From Asaia krungthepensis NRIC 0535 (GTDB lineage Bacteria; Pseudomonadota; Alphaproteobacteria; Acetobacterales; Acetobacteraceae): a stretch of DNA of 64,000 nt. Each line of letters opens with the position of its first letter. The stretch's first letter is position 1. The translations under genes and the position numbers were made by a program. The notes beneath the pieces were generated by a model. That model saw nothing but the letters and a program-made list of their open reading frames with translations, made no database searches and was not told the DNA's origin. Positions 46,301 to 53,764 of the stretch are shown piece after piece. The stretch lies in the NCBI RefSeq assembly GCF_025995175.1, contig NZ_BAPV01000060.1, forward strand, positions 124,001 through 188,000, read 5' to 3'.

Positions 46301-46567
46301 GGGATGAAGGTGACGCAGGCCGGGATGCCAGCTCAGCGATATCCTGCGCGCCGTCAGCCGACCCGCGGGGCGCCCGGGTTGGCCACTCGCCTGGACGGCC
46401 AACGGCATGAAGCGCGCGGCGAGCGGCGTGATATCGAGCGGCCCTGAAGACAGCCGCCACAACAGCGAAACGGCCGCTGCCGAAAAGACAGCGACCGGAA
46501 GAAAAACGACAAGCGCTCCGAGACGGACCGCCCGCCAGAGCGCATGATGAGGGAAATCACGCGGCAC
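43322..46567 (-). CDS. Large AsmA-like/DUF3971 envelope protein
   Basis: A 1081-residue protein with an N-terminal membrane helix (ALVVFLPVAVFSAAAVSLLW) and a long periplasmic beta-rich body. The order matches DUF3971 plus AsmA-like C-terminal proteins (YhdP/TamB-like group): RISLSWHPGLRHLHPELGIMA early, VDHATVHWLRPVPPAQDVAARF in the middle, and VVPVFGINAAPGRLPNVGKLFSP near the end, typical of the C-terminal lid. These proteins are proposed to move phospholipids to the outer membrane. GTG start without a clear ribosome binding site, 15 bases after the bcp stop. Confidence 0.85.
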   Translation of the reverse strand: MPRDFPHHALWRAVRLGALVVFLPVAVFSAAAVSLLWRLSSGPLDITPLAARFMPLAVQASGQPGRPAGRLTARRISLSWHPGLRHLHPELGIMAQDLRVLRQDGTATLAIAHASIDLRMGPLSHGRIVPTRISADTGSVILDRHPDGSIDLDWPNARHGRSRPDQFSPIHLVSVDLRAIRVVLRHAIGTGQDQHVVRGSDLTAQLETASFRRAPVHALFGWNGTLAGWVGPDPDHSIRLRSTASTGLDAVDCRLDIAPFEPQLFGGLLPLASNWHVPVSASFSFHFPLNSDATGNNRSVLPTPGKAHLALTLGKGSIDQRDNPPLSIESGEIRGEVHLAGGRLSVPEFHAGIGLVDDLGHVTRFGAQGAVEADSLLSPQKITARLSASSTALDVPHLSAIWPRILMKGARKWVTRNLTAGAGSGVAIESTLGSATGWGGLRPVRTAASLSVDHATVHWLRPVPPAQDVAARFSFETPDTLRIDFLGGVQPSSERQGAPVIHMDGGSMLISDLFARDQLGKVALDLSCNLSACLGLLAHPRLHLLSRHPLPFTHPDGAVTVREVITLPLSSHIENDQIHLTATARFSHVSLGNVVLGRDLAEASGVLDATEKRLTLKGYGLLDGVPTEASMEENFLSREGGLRESVHAVSELDEAALRRASITNNGLFHGRAELVSDYHARFDGRADVDLALDLQDADLSIPVWRKSAGTEASASAHIGLKDGHIVALDRVLAEGPDLHVAGSGRVSEGRVSAIVLDGFTVGRSNGDAVIELPGEEGAAVNVHVHAQDLDMSSLLHAGKPAGDGNVLGKGKKATLPSAPEADASTGKKTGGLNWTVDLATERLFYGPHKFFGQVTAHLEHRNDRLERARFTAKRPVGLLVDLFPRQDGRHFDLRVDNLGLLLTETGMTERLDGGTARVTGHVGDSATGTLPPFQGVISVSPFTFRQPPAALTAATHLSVFNWSQASHDRFEVQHLHLPVRLHDDVMTIHEGHLGNPALGATLEGNIGLDSGVLDLRGTVVPVFGINAAPGRLPNVGKLFSPEKGGGVLAATFTVKGTANNPDLSVNPFAMLLPGVMRELAK

Positions 46568-46582
46568 TCTTGCAGCTGGAGC

Positions 46583-47044
46583 CTAGAGTTCGGATGCAGC
46601 TTCGGTCACGAGAGCCACATGGTCCGCAGGCTTAACCTTGCGCCAGATCGCCCGGATCACGCCCTCAGCGTCGACAAGGAACGAACTACGCTCCATGCCG
46701 AAATAGGTCTTGCCGTACATGCTCTTCTCGACCCAGGTGCCATAAAGGTCGGCGAGTTCATGCTCGGCGTCGCTGACAAGGGTGAAGTCGAGCCCGTATT
46801 TTTTCGCGAACCGGTCAAGTTTGTCGACAGGGTCCGGGCTTACCCCGATGACCCTGAGACCAAGCGTGCCCAGTGTCTGCTTCTGGTCGCGCAGGTCGCA
46901 AGCCTGCGTTGTGCAGCCAGGCGTATCGGCCTTGGGATAGAAATAAAGGAGATAGGGCTGCCCACCTAGCGCCTCGCTCTCGACAGTCTGGCCATTCGAG
47001 GCCGGCAAGGAGAAAGCGGGCGCCCTGTCGCCAATTGCTACCAT
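46583..47044 (-). CDS. bcp: Thioredoxin-dependent peroxiredoxin, Bcp/PrxQ type
   Basis: A 153-residue thiol peroxidase that reduces hydrogen peroxide and organic peroxides. The peroxidatic Cys is in YPKADTPGCTTQACDLRD, with the resolving Cys five residues later (C-x4-C), as in alpha-type PrxQ. VIGVSPDPVDKLDRFAKKYGLDFTL follows. The start at 47044 (MVAIGDRAPAFSLPA) is the family N-terminus; the upstream extension to 47230 belongs to the wrong frame of the Gly-rich gene. It sits 22 bases after that gene and 15 before the AsmA-like gene. Confidence 0.95.
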   Translation of the reverse strand: MVAIGDRAPAFSLPASNGQTVESEALGGQPYLLYFYPKADTPGCTTQACDLRDQKQTLGTLGLRVIGVSPDPVDKLDRFAKKYGLDFTLVSDAEHELADLYGTWVEKSMYGKTYFGMERSSFLVDAEGVIRAIWRKVKPADHVALVTEAASEL

Positions 47045-47066
47045 GATCAGACCAAGACCTCTGTTC

Positions 47067-47456
47067 TCAATATGCGGGATAAGCGGGGTAAGAGGGATAG
47101 ACTGCAACCGGCGGCGGGTAAACCACGCGCGGCGGGGGCTGATAGACGACAGGCGGCGGGGGCGCATAGACGACCGGTGGCGGTGGGGGGGCCACATAGG
47201 GCCGTGCAATGGCACCGATGACGGCACCACCTACAAGGCCGCCAACAAGACCGCCGACGAAGGCGTTACCGCCGCCACGATGCCAGCCACGATCACCGCG
47301 CCAGCCGCCACCGCCATGCCAGCCAGGACCGCCCCAACCGGGGCCGCCGTAACCGGGGCCGCCGTAACCGTAGGGGTGAGCCTGAGCGAGCGGAGCGCCT
47401 CCCAGAAGGCCTGCAAGGGGCAGAGCCGCGAGGCCAATTTTCAGGATATGACGCAT
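47067..47456 (-). CDS. Secreted glycine/proline-rich protein with glycine zipper
   Basis: A 129-residue protein. A signal peptide ends near residue 26 (APLAQAHP). Next comes a Gly/Trp/His-rich run with GGPGWGGPGW repeats, a glycine zipper (VGGLVGGLVGGAVIGAIARP) that could insert in or cross a membrane, and a Pro/Tyr-rich tail of PPPPVVY repeats. Similar small proteins are common in Acetobacteraceae and other Rhodospirillales without a known role. It is the first gene of an apparent operon with bcp and the AsmA-like gene. Confidence 0.75.
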   Translation of the reverse strand: MRHILKIGLAALPLAGLLGGAPLAQAHPYGYGGPGYGGPGWGGPGWHGGGGWRGDRGWHRGGGNAFVGGLVGGLVGGAVIGAIARPYVAPPPPPVVYAPPPPVVYQPPPRVVYPPPVAVYPSYPAYPAY

Positions 47457-47658
47457 GAAGAAACCTCCTCGTCAGATCGACCTGGACAGATCGGCCAATC
47501 CGATATCCAGCTTATACAGTCCATATGGTGTCGATTTTGGGACGGAACAGGACAAAATCCGGGCCAGATTGTAACATAATCGCTCAGGCACCGTCGGAGA
47601 TCCCTGCCGGGGGTCCCTTTTGACGGCGTCCCCAGGTGGCACCCCCACGATCTGCAGA

Positions 47659-48276
47659 TCAGTGATCCAGTCTGACCGGGCTGGTTTCGTGAAAGCCGCT
47701 CGGCTCGACGAAAACATCAGGCCCTTGGGCAGCCGGGACGTAGCTCACCGCCCTGATGATCTCTGTGCCATCATGCGCGGCAGAGAGCAGGACGCCATCG
47801 TCGCTGTAACAGAAATCACCGGCTTGTCCGTCGGTGTCGGTAGTGGACCAATGCGTGCAACCCTGACCGGCCACAATGTCCGGCGCGCCGCGCTGCCATG
47901 AACCGGCGGCACGTGTGCCGGGCGGCGCAAACTGCGCATCGGGCGACCCTGACACGCTGTAGCTTTTTGTCCGTGTATCGACCACCGAAAGGCGATGGGC
48001 GCGGTAATCGGTCAGCATGATCAGACCGGTCGCTTCGATGTCGATACGCTGCTGCCAGTGGGCCGCATTCCAGCGCATGCGCTGACGATAATGCTGGCCG
48101 TCAGGGCCTGTCGCGTCATATGTCACGTCAACATCCACACGCGGTGTGACATAGGGCGTGACAGCTGCCTCCGCCTCGGCCTGTGCCGGGCTCAGGGGCT
48201 GGGCTTCGGACTGACTAGACGCGAGAAGACCAAGACCAGCGGTCATGACGCTGGCCATCAGGATCGACGTCTTCAT
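47659..48276 (-). CDS. Secreted DUF4412-like protein, downstream paralogue
   Basis: A 205-residue periplasmic protein. The signal peptide runs from MKTSILMASVMTAGLGLLAS to about residue 26. The C-terminal half (GQGCTHWSTTDTDGQAG, FCYSDDGVLLSA, IIRAVSYVPA) matches the domain of the gene just upstream: a Cys-containing strand, a Cys before DDGV, then a V-[ST]-Y strand. The start overlaps the preceding stop as ATGA. The longer frame to 48525 is rejected because it would bury the signal peptide. Function unknown. Confidence 0.75.
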   Translation of the reverse strand: MKTSILMASVMTAGLGLLASSQSEAQPLSPAQAEAEAAVTPYVTPRVDVDVTYDATGPDGQHYRQRMRWNAAHWQQRIDIEATGLIMLTDYRAHRLSVVDTRTKSYSVSGSPDAQFAPPGTRAAGSWQRGAPDIVAGQGCTHWSTTDTDGQAGDFCYSDDGVLLSAAHDGTEIIRAVSYVPAAQGPDVFVEPSGFHETSPVRLDH

Positions 48277-48938
48277 TTCGGAGCCGCTGAACTCATGGCG
48301 CCGCCGCCATGCACACCGCCTCCATGGGGAATGGGCATCTGGGCCGTGATCTGCTGATAATCGGCGGGAGCCTGGAACTGTGCTTCCGCAACAGGACCGT
48401 AGGTCACGGTCTGCGCCTCGAGCTTGCCGTGCAACCCATCGGCATCGACTCCCTCCTCGCTCAGAATGACCCCGTCTTCTGTCACGCAGGCCGTCGCCTT
48501 GCCATGCGACGAGGTGATCGTCCATTTGTTACAGGCCAGGCCCGCCACGCTGCCGGTACCATCGGGGGCGTATTGCATGGCCATGTCCAGCATGAATGGA
48601 TTGCGCAACCCGTGCTTGGGGGAGAAGCTCGTATAGACCCGCTGCTTGTGCATGATGAGCGTCACGCGCTGCGCCGGACGATCGAGAATGGTCGAACCTG
48701 CGTGGTCCGGCGAATCGATGCGCAGCTTGTCGCCTTCCGCCTTGAACTGGACGATGGCCTGAACCGGCTTCGGCATTTTCTCCGGCTGCACCGCGTAGAC
48801 CACAGTCACGTCGCGTGCGGGGGAGAGGCGTGGATGCGATTGGCTGGTGGCGTCCTGCGCCTGTGCCACGACACTTCCTGCGGACATCGCAACGGCCAGC
48901 GACAAGAGAGTCGCGCCTTTTACCTGGAACATCGACAT
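48273..48938 (-). CDS. Secreted DUF4412-like protein, upstream paralogue
   Basis: A 221-residue periplasmic protein with a signal peptide (LLSLAVAMSAGSVVAQAQ, ending near residue 27). The body has the DUF4412-type pattern: VTLIMHKQRVYTSF, GLACNKWTITSSHGKATACVTEDGVILSE, and VTYGPVAEAQFQAPADYQQI. The tail is Gly/His-rich (HGGGVHGGG). AGGAG lies before the ATG. Its stop is coupled to the paralogue at 47659-48276. It starts 2 bases after the aat stop. Role unknown; family proteins are often envelope-located. Confidence 0.78.
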   Translation of the reverse strand: MSMFQVKGATLLSLAVAMSAGSVVAQAQDATSQSHPRLSPARDVTVVYAVQPEKMPKPVQAIVQFKAEGDKLRIDSPDHAGSTILDRPAQRVTLIMHKQRVYTSFSPKHGLRNPFMLDMAMQYAPDGTGSVAGLACNKWTITSSHGKATACVTEDGVILSEEGVDADGLHGKLEAQTVTYGPVAEAQFQAPADYQQITAQMPIPHGGGVHGGGAMSSAAPK

Positions 48939-48940
48939 GG

Positions 48941-49621
48941 TTATTTCTCCTCTGTGCCGCGCCGGACCATAATGCCTTCGCGCAGACGGGTTATTTCTTC
49001 CCTCAGCCTGCCGAGCGACACATCCTGGTGCCACGATGCCTCAATTGCGAGGGCGCGGTCCAGCATCAACCGGTAAGCACCATCCGGAACGGTGAGGCAG
49101 CCAAATGTTTCCAGATGCGCTGTCGGGAACTGGGCATCGAGCAGCGTGAACCCTGCCTGTCTGAGGGCCGCCACCAGATGAAGAAGGGCGATTTTCGAGG
49201 CATCGGTACAGAGCGAAAACATGCTTTCACCGAAAAATGCTCCGCCCATCATGACGCCATAGAGCCCGCCGACCAGTTCGTTCCCGCGCCACGTCTCGAT
49301 TGAATGAGCGTGGCCAAGGTCATGCAGCAGGGTGTAGCGCTTCTGGATACGATCGCTGATCCAGGTTTCTTCCCGGCCCGGAGTTTCAGCGCAGAGACGG
49401 ATCACGTCGTTGAAGCAGCGATCGCTCGTGACCGCAAAACGTCCCTGCAGGGCGGTCCGCGCAAGACGGCGCGGACAATGGAATTGTGCGTCCAGGGGGA
49501 TCACGCCACGCAACAGGGGCCGATGCCAGCTGATTTCACTGGCCTCACGCCCATCGGACATAGGGAAGATCCCCATTCGATACGCACTCAACAGATGTCC
49601 GGGTGTGATCGGGTCGGTCAT
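48941..49621 (-). CDS. aat: Leucyl/phenylalanyl-tRNA-protein transferase
   Basis: Adds Leu or Phe to the N-terminus of proteins starting with Lys or Arg, making them N-degrons for ClpS/ClpAP. 226 residues. Family signatures: GHLLSAYRMGIFPMSDG, SWHRPLLRGVIPLD, GHAHSIETWRGNELVGGLYGV, GGAFFGESMFSLCTDASKIAL and DAQFPTAHLETFGC. The start at 49621 has GGGAG upstream. An ATGA overlap links it to a possible 47-residue frame upstream. Confidence 0.95.
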   Translation of the reverse strand: MTDPITPGHLLSAYRMGIFPMSDGREASEISWHRPLLRGVIPLDAQFHCPRRLARTALQGRFAVTSDRCFNDVIRLCAETPGREETWISDRIQKRYTLLHDLGHAHSIETWRGNELVGGLYGVMMGGAFFGESMFSLCTDASKIALLHLVAALRQAGFTLLDAQFPTAHLETFGCLTVPDGAYRLMLDRALAIEASWHQDVSLGRLREEITRLREGIMVRRGTEEK

Positions 49622-49761
49622 GACGTGGCTCCCAAAAAGGGGAAGGTCAGGATGGTTCCACAATCCCGGGCGTAAGGGCAGCGTGGTAGAGCCGGGCATC
49701 CCCACGTTTTCTCATGGTCGTCACGCACCAGGGCGTGATAATCGAAGCGTACGACTTTCAT
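49618..49761 (-). CDS. Possible small Cys-containing protein, 47 aa, coupled to aat
   Basis: A frame beginning MKVVRFDYHALVRDDHEK and continuing with three cysteines in WGCPALPRCPYARDC, then a hydrophobic end (TILTFPFLGATS). Its stop overlaps the aat start as ATGA, which is how coupled genes in this genome are joined. The start overlaps no other gene, but the ribosome binding site is weak and the frame is short. It could be chance. Confidence 0.35.
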   Translation of the reverse strand: MKVVRFDYHALVRDDHEKTWGCPALPRCPYARDCGTILTFPFLGATS

Positions 49762-49774
49762 GCGAGGATCTCTC

Positions 49775-49942
49775 ATGCCGCTCACATTCGTTTATCTCAT
49801 CGGGATTGCATTGAGTGCCATTCTGGCTTTCTTCGCCCCGCATTACCGGGTGCTCTCCTTCGTCATGACAGCGATATTCTCGATACAGCTCATTCCGGTA
49901 GGCCTGCTCGAAGCCCTTGGCGGAGCCCGCTCGAGATCCTGA
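49775..49942 (+). CDS. Small two-helix membrane protein, 55 aa
   Basis: Start ATG at 49775 is preferred over 49760 because CGAGGA at 49763-49768 then sits 6-7 bases upstream. Two hydrophobic helices: LTFVYLIGIALSAILAFF and VLSFVMTAIFSIQLIPVGLL, with a short polar turn between and a basic tail (GGARSRS). It is divergent from aat and convergent with the EcsC gene. No family recognised. Confidence 0.6.
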   Translation: MPLTFVYLIGIALSAILAFFAPHYRVLSFVMTAIFSIQLIPVGLLEALGGARSRS

Positions 49943-50007
49943 TCGCCTGCCCCCGGCATCGGACGGGACAAGCCTGAAAGGTTTCTCCATCCCAGATGCC
50001 CGACAGG

Positions 50008-50036
50008 ATGCGGCCCTTTCAGGGAGAGGGCCGCAT
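50008..50036. terminator. Shared terminator-like hairpin between convergent genes
   Basis: Arms ATGCGGCCC (50008-50016) and GGGCCGCAT (50028-50036) with an 11-base loop. It lies between the convergent small membrane protein and EcsC genes. The T runs on both sides are short. Confidence 0.55.
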
Positions 50037-50046
50037 TTAGGCAAGC

Positions 50047-50886
50047 TCAGGGGGTAGCGTCGACCGGTCCCTGATGCTGCTGCATATGCTGCGCCGTGTC
50101 GCGCACGATCGGCCCATGCTGCCGTTCGAGACGACGTATGGTGAACTGGGCGCGCGCCAGAGCCCGGTAATGGGAGAGGAAGGCCGCATTCAGCGACGCT
50201 CCGCACAAAGCTCCCGCGACAGGGACCATCTGCAGGGCGAATTTGCGCGACAGGCCGATACCATAATGCGAGGCGACCTCGGCAATCAGCAGGACAATCG
50301 GCTTGCCCCGCATGAGCGCCCGCGCCGAAAAGAAGCCGAGTTCGCTCTCATCGGCATTCTGGCCGGACATGAAGCCTCTCAGGGCGAAGACCTCGAGGCA
50401 GGCGCGACGCGTATCGTCGTCGCTCAGATCTTCCCCTTCTTCGCGGGCAATGCGTGCAATCTCACGCATGATCGTGAGCGTCGTGAACCCGATATCGGGC
50501 ATCAGCCCTACGATACCGCCGAAACCACCAAGCGCGCCTGACATGGCGACCGCCGCCTGAGCAGCCGGATCGCGCCATTTGGGCGCGCGCGCACCCGATT
50601 CCTGTGCCATGCCAAGCACCGCGATATCGAAGGCGCGAGCGATAGAGGCTTCCGCGAGTCCCTGAAGTTTCGCTTGGATATTGGGAGCCATCCCCAGCCC
50701 CTGCATACCGATACGCGTCGCCTGTCCGACAGCCCCTCCCATCAGATCGGCAAGACGAACGAGGACACCCCGGCCATGCTCGACTTTCGCCAGCGCCGCC
50801 TGCAGCTGGGCGAGCGAGTCGCTATCGAGGGCGAGAGGGGCAATCTCACCGGTCATGGTGCCTGTCGAGCCTGAAGCTTTGGCCAT
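50047..50886 (-). CDS. EcsC family protein
   Basis: About 279 residues with the EcsC domain: LVRLADLMGGAVGQATRIGMQGLG, ALGGFGGIVGLMPDIGFTTLTIMREIARIA, EVFALRGFMSGQNADESELG, and MVPVAGALCGASLNAAFLSHY near the end. EcsC is encoded with an ABC transporter in Bacillus but its activity is unknown; here it stands alone. Hydrophobic Gly-rich stretches suggest membrane contact. The start at 50886 follows GGGAG at slightly long spacing; the ATG at 50943 lacks a ribosome binding site. Confidence 0.85.
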   Translation of the reverse strand: MAKASGSTGTMTGEIAPLALDSDSLAQLQAALAKVEHGRGVLVRLADLMGGAVGQATRIGMQGLGMAPNIQAKLQGLAEASIARAFDIAVLGMAQESGARAPKWRDPAAQAAVAMSGALGGFGGIVGLMPDIGFTTLTIMREIARIAREEGEDLSDDDTRRACLEVFALRGFMSGQNADESELGFFSARALMRGKPIVLLIAEVASHYGIGLSRKFALQMVPVAGALCGASLNAAFLSHYRALARAQFTIRRLERQHGPIVRDTAQHMQQHQGPVDATP

Positions 50887-51100
50887 GGGTTTTCGTCTCC
50901 CTGCTGAGCGGGCGCTCGCTATAGGCGGTCGCCGCTTTTTCATGTCATGGTGGGCAACGCCCGACCGCAGCGCCTGTCACCAAATATTGTGACAAAGCCT
51001 GTTTTTTTTCATTCTACAGCGCCACGGGAAAACGAAACAGTCGCGCCCCAGTTAGGGTCGCACACATCACAGCGAAGCCCGATCCGACAGGAGCACCGGT

Positions 51101-51595
51101 ATGCCCGACAAGCGCTTTCTTACGTTCCCGGCCCCCAACGCGGGTATGGCCCTGATCGCTTCGCTGGCTGTCCTGCCAGCTCTCGGCGCTTCGGCGAAGG
51201 CAGACCCTGCCAGTCAGCTCCGTTCCATGGAGCATCCTCTCACCCCGGTTGAAAAAGTGGCCCTGCCCGATGGCGGGGCTCCGCCACCGCCCCACGGTTA
51301 TGAGGTCACGGAGGATTTCGACACCTCGCTGCGCAATTACTCCTATAAGGTGCGTGCGCATCCTGCGCTGGGCCTGCCAAATTCGGAAGCCCATCAGAGC
51401 ACCCAGATCCCCAATGATGCGCCGTCGCATTTTTCCTTCCTGGGATGGCCCGTCAAGTTCAATGCGCCGGTCAGGCCGCCCTACGAGAACTCGGCCTATC
51501 ACAATTATGCAGGCTCACCAGGGAACGGGCAAACCGATGTCGTGGCACAGTCTGATGCGGCTGGCACGGCGCTATGGACCAACAATCAGAGGTAA
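51101..51595 (+). CDS. Secreted protein of unknown function
   Basis: A 164-residue protein with a signal peptide (ALIASLAVLPALGASAKADP, ending near residue 35). The mature part is Pro/His/Tyr-rich, with GYEVTEDFDTSLRNYSYKVRAHP and HFSFLGWPVKFNAPVRPPYENSAYH cut by loops. It has no Cys and no membrane segment. Its stop is 5 bases before the aldehyde dehydrogenase start, so the two may be co-transcribed although one is exported and the other cytoplasmic. Not recognised. Confidence 0.65.
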   Translation: MPDKRFLTFPAPNAGMALIASLAVLPALGASAKADPASQLRSMEHPLTPVEKVALPDGGAPPPPHGYEVTEDFDTSLRNYSYKVRAHPALGLPNSEAHQSTQIPNDAPSHFSFLGWPVKFNAPVRPPYENSAYHNYAGSPGNGQTDVVAQSDAAGTALWTNNQR

Positions 51596-51600
51596 AGACA

Positions 51601-52983
51601 ATGAGCGAGCCCTCTTCAGGCAATGGCGTCTCCACAGTCAATCCGGCAACAGGAGAGACGCTGGAGCACTATCCTTTCCTGAGCGATACCGCGCTTGACG
51701 CCCTGCTCAATCGCGCCGAGCGCGGCTTCCACTCATGGCGTGCCAAATCGCTCGGGGCCCGGCTCGACCTTCTGCATCGTTTCGCGGCCCAGTTGCGGGC
51801 GCGTAAGGAAGATCTCGCGCGTCTGGCAGTACTGGAAATGGGTAAGACCATCACGGCGGCCCGCGCCGAGATCGACAAATGCGCGTCCGTCATAGACTGG
51901 TATGGCCAGCACGCCCCTGCCCTGCTCCGCGACCGCCCGATGGAGGTTCCCGCTGGCAAGGCGCATCTCAGCTATGCCCCCACGGGAATTGTTCTTGCCG
52001 TCATGCCGTGGAATTTCCCCTACTGGCAGATCATCAGAGCGGCCATACCGATCATGGCAGGGGGAAACGGATTTATCGTCAAGCCTGCGGAAAACACGCT
52101 TGGCTGCGGTCTTCTGCTCAACGACATCGCCCGTGAATGCGATCTGGATGACGTGTTCATCAGCGCCAATCTCGCGCGCGAGCAGACGGCACGCGTGATC
52201 GCCGACTCCCGTATCTCGGGTGTCACTGTCACTGGCAGCGTGAGGGTGGGACGCATTCTGGCAGGTCTGGCCGGACAGAACGGCAAGAAGACCGTGCTCG
52301 AGTTGGGCGGATCCGACCCGTTCATCGTGCTGGCCGATGCCGATCTGGACAAGGCCGTCGACGCGGCCATTGCAGCCCGGTTTGCGAATTGCGGACAGGT
52401 CTGCATCGCCGCCAAGCGAATCATCGTGGAAGCGACGGTCGCCGAGGCATTCACGGAGAGATTCCTTGAGAAAGTCAGGGCGCTCCGCCTCGAAGACCCG
52501 ATGGATGATGGTGCCTTCATCGGCCCGATGGCACGTCCTGATCTGCGCGACGGACTGCATGAGCAGGTCAGGCGGAGTATTGCCGAAGGTGCGCGCCTTG
52601 TCGTCGGGGGGGAGCCAGTGGATCGCCCCGGCGCGTGGTATGAGCCGACGGCGCTTCTGGATGTCACGCCAGGTATGACGGCGTTTCGGGAAGAACTTTT
52701 CGGCCCCGTGGCGTGCATCATCACGGCGCGCGATGTCGATCACGCAATCGAGCTCGCCAATCGCACAGAATACGGTCTCGGCGCCAGTTTGTGGACGCAG
52801 GACGACAGGCTTGCGCTCAGTCTTTCGAAGCGCATCGAATCGGGGGGCGTCTTCATCAACAAGGTCACCGCCTCTGACCCTGCCCTGCCGATCGGCGGTG
52901 TGAAATCGAGCGGTTATGGGCGTGAACTGACAGAACTCGGCCTCCATGAATTCATGAACATCAAGACTGTCTGGGCCGCCTGA
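51601..52983 (+). CDS. NAD(P)-dependent succinate-semialdehyde dehydrogenase-type enzyme
   Basis: An aldehyde dehydrogenase of 460 residues. Family marks are AVMPWNFPYWQIIRAAIP, the cofactor loop VTVTGSVRVGRIL, the general-base Glu in VLELGGSDPFIVL and the nucleophilic Cys in NCGQVCIAAKRI. The short N-terminus (STVNPATGETL) and the AKR sequence after the Cys point to the Sad/GabD branch, oxidising succinic semialdehyde to succinate; other small aldehydes are possible. The start at 51601 fits the family; an in-frame ATG at 51574 lies inside the previous gene. A terminator follows. Confidence 0.88.
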   Translation: MSEPSSGNGVSTVNPATGETLEHYPFLSDTALDALLNRAERGFHSWRAKSLGARLDLLHRFAAQLRARKEDLARLAVLEMGKTITAARAEIDKCASVIDWYGQHAPALLRDRPMEVPAGKAHLSYAPTGIVLAVMPWNFPYWQIIRAAIPIMAGGNGFIVKPAENTLGCGLLLNDIARECDLDDVFISANLAREQTARVIADSRISGVTVTGSVRVGRILAGLAGQNGKKTVLELGGSDPFIVLADADLDKAVDAAIAARFANCGQVCIAAKRIIVEATVAEAFTERFLEKVRALRLEDPMDDGAFIGPMARPDLRDGLHEQVRRSIAEGARLVVGGEPVDRPGAWYEPTALLDVTPGMTAFREELFGPVACIITARDVDHAIELANRTEYGLGASLWTQDDRLALSLSKRIESGGVFINKVTASDPALPIGGVKSSGYGRELTELGLHEFMNIKTVWAA

Positions 52984-52996
52984 ACCCTGAGGCTCC

Positions 52997-53028
52997 CCGC
53001 CTCGGCCCGGCTGAGCCGGGGCGGTTTT
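52997..53028 (+). terminator. Rho-independent terminator after the aldehyde dehydrogenase
   Basis: CCGCC (52997-53001) pairs with GGCGG (53020-53024), continued inward by TCGGC/GCCGG, and is followed by TTTT. Confidence 0.8.
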
Positions 53029-53094
53029 CGGCTGCGCTGCGCGGCAAGACCCCGCAATCATGCGCGCATAACACTGCAATCGGAAAACTCTTGC

Positions 53095-53130
53095 GTTATA
53101 TCTTAAGATAATACAGTCTTAAGATATAAC
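53095..53130. promoter_or_regulatory. Perfect 14-bp inverted repeat, probable PadR operator
   Basis: GTTATATCTTAAGA (53095-53108) and TCTTAAGATATAAC (53117-53130) are exact reverse complements separated by 8 bases; each arm also contains the palindrome TCTTAAGA. The right arm ends directly at the GGAGG of the padR-like gene (53131-53135). The AT-rich palindrome in GC-rich DNA is a strong candidate for autoregulation of the regulator-reductase pair. Confidence 0.8.
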
Positions 53131-53140
53131 GGAGGACATA

Positions 53141-53764
53141 ATGCATTTCAGACATCACCTGCGCCATGTTTTCAATCGTCACGACGGATTCGGTGGCGGC
53201 GGCCATCGCTTCGGCGGACGTTTCGGACGTCACCGGGGAAACGATATTCCGGGAGGGCGCAAACTCAGCGCCGAGGAGCTTCAGCTCATCATCCTGGCCC
53301 TTCTGTCCGAGGCGCCAGCCCATGGGTACGAGATCATCCGACGCCTCGAGGAACGCTCGAACGGCTTCTATAAACCGAGCCCGGGCATGGTTTATCCGGC
53401 CCTGACCTATCTGGAAGAGATCGGCCAGGCAGAGGTCACACAGGAGGGGACGCGCAAACTCTACACCCTGACCGAAGCTGGCCAGTCCCAACTTGCCACC
53501 AACAGGGAAGAGGCTGACCGCATCCTCGACATTCTCGCACGGATCGGCAGTCGCATGAGCGAAGTCCGGGAAGCCTTCGCCGGATTGCACGACATGGATC
53601 CTGAAGCGGCGGACGGTCTGCACAAGGCGCGGCACATGCTGAAATCGGCCCTTTATCAGCGGCGCGGCTGCAGCCCTGTCGAAGCCCGTCGCATCGCCGC
53701 GATCCTGCTCCGGGCTGCAACCGAGATCATCTCCGGTGACAGCGCGGCAAAGGATCCCTCATGA
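53141..53764 (+). CDS. PadR-family regulator with His-rich N-terminus (YqjI-like)
   Basis: A 207-residue regulator. The first 33 residues hold seven His plus many Gly and Arg (RHHLRHVFNRHDG, GGHRFGGRFGRHRG), a likely metal-binding tail. The PadR winged helix spans about 43-120: LQLIILALLSEAPAHGYEII, KPSPGMVYPALTYLEEIGQ, KLYTLTEAGQ. A C-terminal helical dimerisation part follows. E. coli YqjI has the same design: a His-rich, nickel-responsive repressor of the ferric reductase gene yqjH. Here too a ferric-reductase-type gene follows, overlapping by 4 bases. Metal response is inferred from this parallel. Confidence 0.88.
   Translation: MHFRHHLRHVFNRHDGFGGGGHRFGGRFGRHRGNDIPGGRKLSAEELQLIILALLSEAPAHGYEIIRRLEERSNGFYKPSPGMVYPALTYLEEIGQAEVTQEGTRKLYTLTEAGQSQLATNREEADRILDILARIGSRMSEVREAFAGLHDMDPEAADGLHKARHMLKSALYQRRGCSPVEARRIAAILLRAATEIISGDSAAKDPS

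Noticed and set aside
47457-47658. Possible gene in the 202-base gap before the Gly-rich gene
   Set aside because: No frame with start, ribosome binding site and protein-like composition; most likely promoter DNA.
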